From DYFT01 sp041695085 (GTDB lineage: Bacteria; Bacteroidota; Ignavibacteria; UBA10030): a stretch of DNA of 64,000 nt. Location of the stretch: assembly GCA_041695085.1 (NCBI GenBank), contig JBGFRO010000017.1:123409-187408 (forward strand), in the 5' to 3' direction. Below, piece after piece: positions 51,901 through 59,900 of this stretch; within the stretch, counting starts at the first letter, position 1, and every line of letters starts with the position of its first letter. A model generated the notes under the pieces. That model was not told the origin of the DNA. It made no database searches and was given only the letters and a program-made list of their open reading frames with translations. Both the position numbers and the translations under genes were made by a program.

Positions 51901-54900
51901 CACCTGCTGTGAGGTCCAGAGCGTTGGTAACGCGCAGCCTATGCGTAGCTGTCAGCGTTGCCGCGGCGCTTACTCTCAGCTTCTGTACCACAGGTCGAGT
52001 AGTCGAACTCGTTACCGATGAAAGGATTCCCGCCGCCGTGCCGTTCAACTGGAGCCATCCATCACCCGTCGAGGTAACCGTCGTATTAGCTCCGAGAACG
52101 TGCGGCGTCGTAGCATCACCCTCGAGCGAGAGAACGTTAATACCGGTCGCAACTGTCACCGACGTACCGACCGTTGTAAACTCATCGCTAATGATGAACG
52201 TACGGCCAGTCGTTGCTGAGGTAGATGCAAAGGTAAGTGTACCTGTGCCAGTCCCCGCTCCACCCGGATTGTAATCGAGCTCCTCAATTGTGACACCGGT
52301 GTTTGCGGTAATCGTCACGGCCGAGCCTGTAATAATGAGGTCTCCGGCATCTCCGGCCACACCATCAGAAACTACAGCGGTTCCGGCGCCGGTTGCATCG
52401 ACATTAATTGCCGTGCCGGTAAAGGTCAAGTTGTTGGCGCCGAGCGTGAGTGTCGGCATGGCTGCTGTCGAGACACCGATATCGAGCAGACCGCTCACGC
52501 GTCCGCTTGCTGCAAGCGTTGTGTTTGCCAACACTCTCAGATTTGGAAGTGCCGTTGCTGCCGCATTGCCGATGGTCAGAGCAGCACCAGCCCGGTTCAT
52601 AACGAGGAAGCCACCGCCACTTGTATAGCCCGCAGCGCCGCCACCTTGAGTGAAGTCACCAGCGGTTGTCAGTTGCAGGTTAAAGGTACCGAAGTTGAGC
52701 GCTCCAGCGTTGAATGCGACGCCAGCGCGCGCTTCAATGTTGCTCGTCAATGTCAGACTTGAACCACCCAGAGTAACAGCGCCTGCGATTCGTTGCTCAG
52801 TCGGTAACACCGCCGAGGTCGCGTTGGTCGAACCCATGCCGAGTCTTACGACGCTTCCAGCCATTGTTGTAAACGTTCCGAGGAATGCTTGAACGTTCGA
52901 GATGGTGCAACCCGTAGCGGAGCTGATTCTGATGTTCCCAATTGCTGCATAATCAGCTGTCGCCGTACTGCCGTTAATGGTCACAGAAGCACCGCTCACA
53001 AGAATGTCGTCTCCTGCATCTGCCGTCGTCAATTGGCCTGCGATGGTATGTGTGATGCCCGTGCCGCTCAATTCAAAGGAAACGTTCGCAGCATTTGTGG
53101 CGATCCTGACAGATGCGAGCCGCCCAATGGTGAGCGGACCAGCAAAGACGGTGCTTGTCGCACCCGGAAGCTCAACGAAGCGCTGGGCTCCCGTCGAGAT
53201 ATCACCATCGCCGTCCGGGTCGCCGTTGACATTGATCGTCCAGCTACGGGCATTCGCGTTCAGTTCGGATCCAGTTGCGCGATTTGCCGTCAGCGTGCCG
53301 ATGTATTCGAGGTCGTACTGCACGTTCGCAGTATTGAAAGTACCTGTACCTGGAATCGTGATGCCTGCAGAACTTTCAACATTTCGGATGATTCTTGCCG
53401 AACTCCCGGCCGGTCCAAAGTCGCTGCCGTCGGTAATTCGTAATTCACCCGTAACAAGCGTGAGGTTACCCGTGAATCGAGCGGCCGTGCCTGAAACGCT
53501 TGCCCAGTTACCGGCGCCAACGTCAACCGTTATGAAAGAGTATTGACCGGTCCCAGCTGCAGCAATGTTAATGCCATTACCCGCGAATCCACCGGAACCT
53601 ATTGTCGTAGCTCCACCTATGACGACACCACCACCACCACTCGCAGTGTATGTTCCAGAATTGGACATCGAGGCTGCGGCGGAGTTCAGGATGATATTGA
53701 GCGTCCCTAATGCCAGATTCGTTCCGGCGGCAATGGTGACAGTTCCTGAGGCTCGGATGGATTGACCGAGAGTAATCGTGCCACCAGTGTTGTTAAACGT
53801 CAAATTGACAACCTGGAATAATGGCCCGCCATTGAGATTCTGAGTGCTTGAGCCTTGGAAGGAGAGCGTCGAACCGGCGGCTGCCGTGAACGTGCCCGCT
53901 GTACGGTTCAGATCTCCATCCACGCGCAATGTGCCACTGGCACCACCACCGAGGGTAACAGTGCCACCGCTCTGGGTGAAATTGGTCGTGCGTAGAGTAA
54001 CCGCGTTGGAAACCGTAAGCGTACCGCCGCTGACGGTAACGGAACTCGCCACCGTGCCGATTGCGACCGTAAGCGTTCCACCGCTTGCCGTGAGGTTCGT
54101 CACGGTAATAGCATTTGTGCCAAACGTTGTCGTTCCGCTGCCGCTCATCGTCACATTACTCAGCGTACCACCGTTGAAAGAGGCAGCGCCCGTATTCGTC
54201 AGATTGAGGCCACCACCGGTTGAAGCCGTGATAGATCCACCGTTTGTGAGGTGAGCAACATTGCCGCTGAGTGTAAGCACATTGCCGCCGAGCGTAATGG
54301 TTTTTCCGGCACCGTTGGTGAGCACGCCACCAACACTCGTTGCAGCCGTGATAGTAATAGACCCCGAGGCTGCTGCGGTATTGGTCAAAGCTCCGGTAAT
54401 GGTGGTTGCAGCATTAATCGCAACAGTTCCAGTCGAAGCATTTACAAGACTGCCGCTAATTGTTGTTGCACCATTGATTGTAACCGAACCACCCGCAGCA
54501 TTCGTAACACTCCCTCGGAGCGTACCGCTGATCGTCAAGGAGCCCGCTGCACTATTAGTCCCCGAAATCACAAAGTTGCGATTTCGCGTCGTTCCAGTGG
54601 GGCTTGCAGTCGTATTCGCTGCTGCTATTGGCTGTGAAAACGATACGGTTCCAGCTGCAGTGTTATCAATATTTACAGTGAGAATAACATCAGCATCAGT
54701 GGAAGTTGATACGGTGGAAGTAGAAAGAGTAACTGTTGAAGCAAATGTTACCGACCCACCGGCAGTATTGAGCACAATCGAGGTGCCAGCACCTGATGCA
54801 AATGTGCGTGTCGCCGCATTGGAGGCCGCATTCCATGTAACTCCAGCGTTGAATGCCACCGTGCCAGTGCCAGAATTCTCAATATTCGAGATATCACCAG

Positions 54901-55834
54901 CCGCTCCAGCAGCTCCACCTAAAACAGTCAGCGTCACAGGACCATTGAATCTGGCATTGCTACTGCCGGAGACGATGATATCTCCAGCAAATGGACCGCC
55001 GCCTGTTGTGGCTGTTGCACCTATCGTGACTGCTCCACTGAATACAGCATCACCGCCCGAAACGACGATGACATTATCCGCACCATCTCCTGTCCCAGTC
55101 GCAAATCCAGTGAACGTCATAGCGGCCGGGAACGTGACACTCGTGCCGGCCGATTTGTTAACTGTCAACGTGCCTGTTCCATAGCTGCCATACGCAGCTT
55201 CCGGTCCGGCCGTAAAGCTACCACCGCCGTTATAAACGAGCGACAAGTTTGTTCCCTTTTGCGGTGCCAGATTGCTAAACCCGCTCGTGCCCCAAATGGT
55301 AATTGTTCCTCCGCTCCGGATTCTGAAGGTCGCACTGCTTGCGATTGCAACAGTCGAGTTGTTGGTTGCAGAACCCAGCGTGAGGTTACCGGCAGCGATG
55401 TTGAAGTATTCCGTACCACCGGTTGAGGTCACAGTGAGCGTGCCGCCGGATACATTATACATGAAATTTCCGGCTGACAGGAGCACTTCGTTGTTGCCAC
55501 CGAGTTGACGAACTTCAATCGTCAATCCTGTAGTCAACCGTGTGTATGTCGTCGTGTTGATATTGACGTCACCGCCTGCATTGTCTCCGCCGTTATATGT
55601 GCCGGCAAAGATGACCAGCGTGCCGTTGTTGGCAAGCGCACCCAAGCCCGCATTAATAGAGGCCTTCGGTCCTGAGCCTGCGGGACTATTCGTCGGGTTC
55701 GCACCTGTGTAGGTATCCGAACCGTTCGTCACGTCCACATATACGGTTGACAAACCTTGAGCAAAAGCGCTCACCGCCGCGAACAACAGAACGACAAACA
55801 GAGCGCTTAGCTTTGCGATTGTCTTTGAGTTCAT
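48923..55834 (-). CDS. Giant beta-helix/Ig/dockerin surface protein with T9SS sorting domain
   Basis: The 2303-residue protein starts at ATG 55834, with GGAGG 5 nt upstream, and has a clear signal peptide (AKLSALFVVLLFAAVSAFAQ). A beta-helix cap (VYVDVTNGSDTYTGANPTNS) and about 1650 residues rich in Thr/Gly/Ser/Ala strands (SGTLTVS, NLTLGSAT, GGSVTINGATTISG) follow. A FPVGSATQYRPAAIVF module and two cadherin/Ig-like domains (ENSQLSLQYTAIPNDVGE, ATDPDGDALTYSF) come next. A type I dockerin lies at about 2004-2066, with two calcium loops: DVSGDGTISAFDASLVLQHV and DASNNGTISAFDAALILQHV. A cohesin-like beta domain (2090-2205) and the T9SS sorting domain (from 2212, FQLEQNYPNPFNPSTTIKYQ) end it. It is likely a surface adhesin or scaffold; no catalytic site is seen. 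Confidence 0.88.
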   Translation of the reverse strand: MNSKTIAKLSALFVVLLFAAVSAFAQGLSTVYVDVTNGSDTYTGANPTNSPAGSGPKASINAGLGALANNGTLVIFAGTYNGGDNAGGDVNINTTTYTRLTTGLTIEVRQLGGNNEVLLSAGNFMYNVSGGTLTVTSTGGTEYFNIAAGNLTLGSATNNSTVAIASSATFRIRSGGTITIWGTSGFSNLAPQKGTNLSLVYNGGGSFTAGPEAAYGSYGTGTLTVNKSAGTSVTFPAAMTFTGFATGTGDGADNVIVVSGGDAVFSGAVTIGATATTGGGPFAGDIIVSGSSNARFNGPVTLTVLGGAAGAAGDISNIENSGTGTVAFNAGVTWNAASNAATRTFASGAGTSIVLNTAGGSVTFASTVTLSTSTVSTSTDADVILTVNIDNTAAGTVSFSQPIAAANTTASPTGTTRNRNFVISGTNSAAGSLTISGTLRGSVTNAAGGSVTINGATTISGSLVNASTGTVAINAATTITGALTNTAAASGSITITAATSVGGVLTNGAGKTITLGGNVLTLSGNVAHLTNGGSITASTGGGLNLTNTGAASFNGGTLSNVTMSGSGTTTFGTNAITVTNLTASGGTLTVAIGTVASSVTVSGGTLTVSNAVTLRTTNFTQSGGTVTLGGGASGTLRVDGDLNRTAGTFTAAAGSTLSFQGSSTQNLNGGPLFQVVNLTFNNTGGTITLGQSIRASGTVTIAAGTNLALGTLNIILNSAAASMSNSGTYTASGGGGVVIGGATTIGSGGFAGNGINIAAAGTGQYSFITVDVGAGNWASVSGTAARFTGNLTLVTGELRITDGSDFGPAGSSARIIRNVESSAGITIPGTGTFNTANVQYDLEYIGTLTANRATGSELNANARSWTINVNGDPDGDGDISTGAQRFVELPGATSTVFAGPLTIGRLASVRIATNAANVSFELSGTGITHTIAGQLTTADAGDDILVSGASVTINGSTATADYAAIGNIRISSATGCTISNVQAFLGTFTTMAGSVVRLGMGSTNATSAVLPTEQRIAGAVTLGGSSLTLTSNIEARAGVAFNAGALNFGTFNLQLTTAGDFTQGGGAAGYTSGGGFLVMNRAGAALTIGNAAATALPNLRVLANTTLAASGRVSGLLDIGVSTAAMPTLTLGANNLTFTGTAINVDATGAGTAVVSDGVAGDAGDLIITGSAVTITANTGVTIEELDYNPGGAGTGTGTLTFASTSATTGRTFIISDEFTTVGTSVTVATGINVLSLEGDATTPHVLGANTTVTSTGDGWLQLNGTAAGILSSVTSSTTRPVVQKLRVSAAATLTATHRLRVTNALDLTAGAFTVSANLLELGDGTNPITITRRLNSATLANAATFTSGSAVDVVYVQVDNTGNADIVMGNEAPASIRNLTINNRDVDATQDNVTLNASKTVTGTLFLVAGELDVAGFTLTIGAGGTINRSGGRFETTGGQTDAPTVTSYNLIYSSGTGITPGTEFRTGIINLTVQSSAVPAATTLNLTSSATLTGNLTLNSDGGGINLSGFNLTVQGNVTVTAGSFTNSSATTTSELRLAGSTAQTITVPSAGLTLPYATQAVSLRLNNAAGFTLTGGNLSMSTNTGRTAGGIIYFDNGVLNAGTLSVVLGQTTTGQGFQRTNGWVLGNVRHSIPGGAGSPTVYANGRFEFPVGSATQYRPAAIVFTSSYPANNPTTIDVRHVDASPEGSRGLPVLDPSTNKRIGGYPGFYWLVSTTTSMGAQAFDVEVVGTNLGRPFTDVSDLRIIRRFDGSADINTWSIQGSGANYSNILATPTPGDSIVTVRTTQSTGGIVTQGARFTIGIPTRPPSFTLAPATATVNENSQLSLQYTAIPNDVGETITYSLVNPPSGASIHPSTGVFTWTPTYAQAGNYTITVSATDGEFTVTTTTAVTVVNVNRKPVFTAVSARTITDKDTLKVQLQATDPDGDALTYSFVSIVPTASANPTVSATGALQWKPVFADAGRTYTIRARVTDGVSTGAGEVPGVDTVSISVTVNRSRVRGDVSGDGTISAFDASLVLQHVTGIAVLTDPAALYAADASNNGTISAFDAALILQHVAGIIRIPPVAGGQSGASLRKVDGSTIDAAPLGSVSWTSPAATEVPEVITMGLKTSSDASGVYAIEVVSAINESMVSVENVASKLPSDWQLFYHVANGELRIAMAGVTPIAGGEFATVTFRLKDKAARVNFTSSTMLNERASSTDAVELAAVPTVFQLEQNYPNPFNPSTTIKYQIPQQSSVMLVIYNVQGQKVRTLVSEEQKAGFYSLQWDGKNDAGVLVSSGFYIYRIQAGTFNATQKMLLMK

Positions 55835-56947
55835 TGTTTCCTCCGATTAGAGATATGTTGTTTGAACTTCACCATCCATCCTTCCCCTCTTCCCTGCAGG
55901 GTTCCGATCACTTTTCCACGCACATCGGAACTCCTCAAGAACTTCTCGCACATCATCGCGCGAGAAAAACCAAAAACAGTTAGCTGGTATTCATCGTGTC
56001 TCTCATGCCGTGTCTCCTTTTGTTTAAGGTTTTCTTCGCGTGGATATGAGATTCAAATTCTTTGTTTCGCAGCAATTACTCAGTCTAAAGATTCTCACCA
56101 TACAAACGGCTGTCGATCCACCACTGATTCACTGATTTTGTTCGCCACAAACGAAATGTTCTTTCAACATCCGATCTGTGAATCTGTGGTTGATTTTTCC
56201 CCGAGCAGTTCTGCTACGTGAAAAGTATTGGGAAATTCTACGACCAGAAAAGAACAGACGCGACAATCCGCCTTGGATCTCCGCCTTTAATTCGACCGCG
56301 TGCTTCTCTGACCACGGTGCATCCCGGAGTTGAAGCTCTCCGGGTTCAAAAGATGTGGTGCAAAGATAGAAACAATCAGGACTTTTGTCAAGCACTTTTT
56401 CAAGGAACGTCTCGCAATTTCCATATTTATGAATGCGTTGCAGGTATAAAGCAGCCGCCTTCCACCCTCTTGAACCACCATTTTCCCCTTATCTGCCCAA
56501 ATTGCGCGATTTCTGAGGATTCCAAGATCAAAATTCCAAGCTCCAAATTCCAAATGGCCAAATTTCAAATGGCAAATTCCAAATGGCAAATGTTGAGTCA
56601 ACCACTTATCTCTATGCATTTGGGATTTGTGATTTCCCCCCTTTTTAATTTTTACTTGACCCGTCCGAAGATACCCATTGCCCTCAGCGATGTCAAGAGG
56701 ACACGGCGCATGCGTGCGCGGTATCACGCAGAGCGGTTCGTGTTAAGTTTGTAACTACTCGGCGAAAAGATTGACCACAGATTCACAGATTACATTTTCA
56801 AACAACGACCCTCTTCAATTATTGTCCAAATCGTTCTACTCCAATCCGTGAATCTGTGGTTAAACTTTCAATTTGTTCTTCCGTTTCTATCCTGAAGAAT
56901 TACCCATTTTTTCATTTTCCATTTTTCATTTTTAACTACCCACCGCC
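55835..56947. other. Gene-free stretch with simple and inverted repeats
   Basis: No convincing gene in 1.1 kb. It contains ATCTGTGAATCTGTGG near 56169 and its inverse CCACAGATTCACAGAT near 56773, with another direct copy near 56850. A run of degenerate AT-rich units (AATTCCAA, CAAATGGC) at about 56520-56600 gives spurious reading frames on both strands. The first bases upstream of 55835 should hold the promoter and leader of the dockerin-protein gene; I cannot pin it. Confidence 0.6.
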
Positions 56948-59900
56948 TCATCTCAGCTTAACAAGCTTCTGTCTTTGAACCACGGCTTCACCATCCACTT
57001 TGAGCGTCGTAGTATACAAGTACGTTCCGTTCGCGATCTCCGAACCTTCCGCGTCTCTTCCATCCCACCAGACTTTGTTCAACCCGAAACGGAGTTCGCT
57101 CCCGCTCACCCGAAGTTCACGCAACAACCTGCCAGCAACAGTGTAGATGCGAATGATCAACTCATCCGGTCGTTTCTCCCCTCCAAGTTGAAAGGTGAAA
57201 TGGGTCGTCTCAGAAAACGGATTGGGAAAGTTGAAGACGTTCAGAAGTCGCGATGCGCGATCAACACGAAAGCTGATGCGCGTACGAGCCGTATCGAGTT
57301 CATTTCCACTTGCATCACGCACACGAAGAGCCAAGGAGTGTAAACCACTTGCCAATGAAGGACGCACGATCACCTTCGCTTTCTCCGTTCCCGTCCCGCG
57401 CACAAACAGACTATCCGGCTCCGATCCGATGTTGATACGCCTGCCATCAAGAATGACATCGATCAATGCAGGATCTGCAATGGGAAGTGGACTCGCATCG
57501 AAGACGCGCACCACAATTTCCGGACGCGCCGAGACAAGATCCCCGTCCAAGATGCGCTCTCCGTCAAACGTCAATTCGAAGGTGGGTGATTCCCGATCGA
57601 CGCTGACCCTCACCGGCAAAGTGAAGAAGTTGTTGCTCTCATACATCTCCACAATGCGGTCGTCCGGGTCGACTCTGATCGCGAGCTGGTTGAGTCCTCG
57701 CATACCCGTCGTTTCGAATCGTGATTCAAACCGAAACACCTCGTCGGGGGCAAAACGGGGGATAATGAGAGAATCGAGAACCACTTCTCCTCTCACTTCA
57801 TTCATCGCTATCACCAGCAGCTTCACTTGTTCCGCCACCTGACCACCTGTATTCAGAACCTGTCCAAGAACGTGGATCGTCTCACCCTCTAACACCGAAT
57901 CCTTGCTCACGGAAACCGTCTGGCTGTTGATAGCAAGCTCTGCAGGCGACTCAAGCCCTACGCTCCAGCTCCTGAGAACAGGATTCGTATCTTCTGATCT
58001 TTTAATATGAGCAATGAGTCGGATGTGGGGATACAGCTCAGATGAAACAGAAGAGAGATCAAGGGTAGAGGTTGGTTTTTTGAACACGAGAGTGTCGACT
58101 CCACCATTTCTGCGGATGCCGAGCAGACTCATCTGAACCTCCCCCGCTCCACCGCCAATCTCTAATTTCGCATCGTGCCATCTTCCGGCGGGTCCGATTC
58201 CAGGGCTTGCGATTTCTCCCTCTCGAGCGATTCGGCTCAATGTCGTGTCGATCCTTACCCTTCCGCTGAACCGCTTTCTCCACCCTTCCGGAACCGTCCC
58301 GGATTTCGCCCCCTTACGGCCAATGATTGCCCAGGAGTCCCGAAACCGGACGCTGTCAATCAAGGCGCTTCCGATACTTTTAATGGCGTTGATCCTCGCT
58401 GCGTTGCCCCGAACGTTTTGTGAGCCTTCGTCGATGATCAACTGCACCACGAGGTCCCCTTCCTTGACACCATTGAGAAAGAGGCGCAACGACTCTGCTT
58501 GAGCGGCTGAATTCCACGTATCGTACTGCCGCACGCCCTTGACCTTGAGTTCGGTCGAATCGAGCACCACAACACTGTGCCCGACGGCAAACGTGTTCGG
58601 AAGCACGTTGTGCCGGTCTATTTCGACTGCCCCAAAACCACCATCGTCAAAGCCGGAGGAGGTCACTTGGACGTGCATCCTTTTTGCTGCAAGGACATAT
58701 CCTTTCCCCTCCTCATAAGCGAGATCTCGCGCAACATTCATTCCCCGCTCTTCTGGGCTCGACTGAATCCAACGAGGTGTGGGAGTCGAGGTTGACAAAA
58801 ATGAACCCGAGACCCACTCCCCACCCCTTGGGACGAGCCGCGCTCTCCAATAATAGAGGGCCTGAGGTCTTGTCTGGCCAATCGGGATTTTCGTCACGAC
58901 CATCCCAAGCTCTTTTGTGAAGACCTTTGGGGAGGAGAATGTCTCTGTCGTATCGATTTGAAGTTCAATGCTCTGGCCATCCCCCTCAGGTACATTGGTG
59001 GGATTCAGAAAGGCGATTTCGCGTACATCCTGTGCGTAACCGGGTCGAGGCGAAAGAATCTTGAGCGATCGCGAAACAACGTGCACTTCTGTTTGAATCT
59101 TATTGCGATCAAATTCTTCCTCGCTCATGCGCCGATCAGAGTTCAAATTGATCTCGATCCTGTGAGTTCCGGGCATCCGGTGCGAGGGGAACCGGATGCG
59201 GAGCGTATCAGCGAACGTCGGGAGAAGTCGGCTCTCCACCCACTCTTGCTTCGTTGCAGAATACTGTTTTTGAATCTGCACCACGAACGAGTCGCTTGGG
59301 GCGAGTCCGACATTCTCGAACGGAACGTTTAATACAAAATGCTCATCGTCTTCGTTGATGGTTGCCGGTATTGTCCGAATCCCCTCCGCTCGCAAACGGA
59401 GATCCGGTTTCTCGGGCAACGCAAGCCGAACCACTGCATCCCCCAAGAGCAGATTGCAGAGCATCATCGAGCGATTGATGTACGAGAATCCTCCACCGGT
59501 TTGATTCCATCGGCTGAGCTTCCCCAAGAGATGCGCCGCACCGATCTCGCGCACACCTTCTGAAAGGAACTGCCTGGAGAAATGTTCGGGGAGTAAGAGA
59601 GCGTTCGAGACAAAACCGAGAGATGAGTTGCCGATGTAGGCAATGGCGGAGCCGTCCGGATCGAGTGTGAAGAGTTCGCCGAAAGCGCGAATGGTCGGTT
59701 CCGCAAACTTGGCCGTCGAACAACCGAAGTCGGTGATCAGGGCAAACCGGCCGCGAGTGTTTTGGAGTTGAGCCGGTGCGCCGATGCCGTTATCCCACGT
59801 TTGTGTTCCGCTGTGTCCTATATAATTGATGAAGATCGCCCCTGCGTCGAGTGCCTCGTTGATCTCCTCTTTCGTGTAGGGGCCGAAATCCGATTGTGGA

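Noticed and set aside
52889..55184. Several plus-strand ORFs of 130-310 codons over the dockerin protein
   Set aside because: Repetitive Thr/Gly/Ser codons on the coding strand leave long open frames on the opposite strand; the translations are Val/Pro/Ala-rich with no domain.
56287..56727. 146-codon minus-strand ORF in the 55.8-56.9 kb gap
   Set aside because: Its core (FGICHLKFGHLEFGAWNFDL) is a translation of a degenerate AT-rich repeat that is often mistaken for coding sequence.
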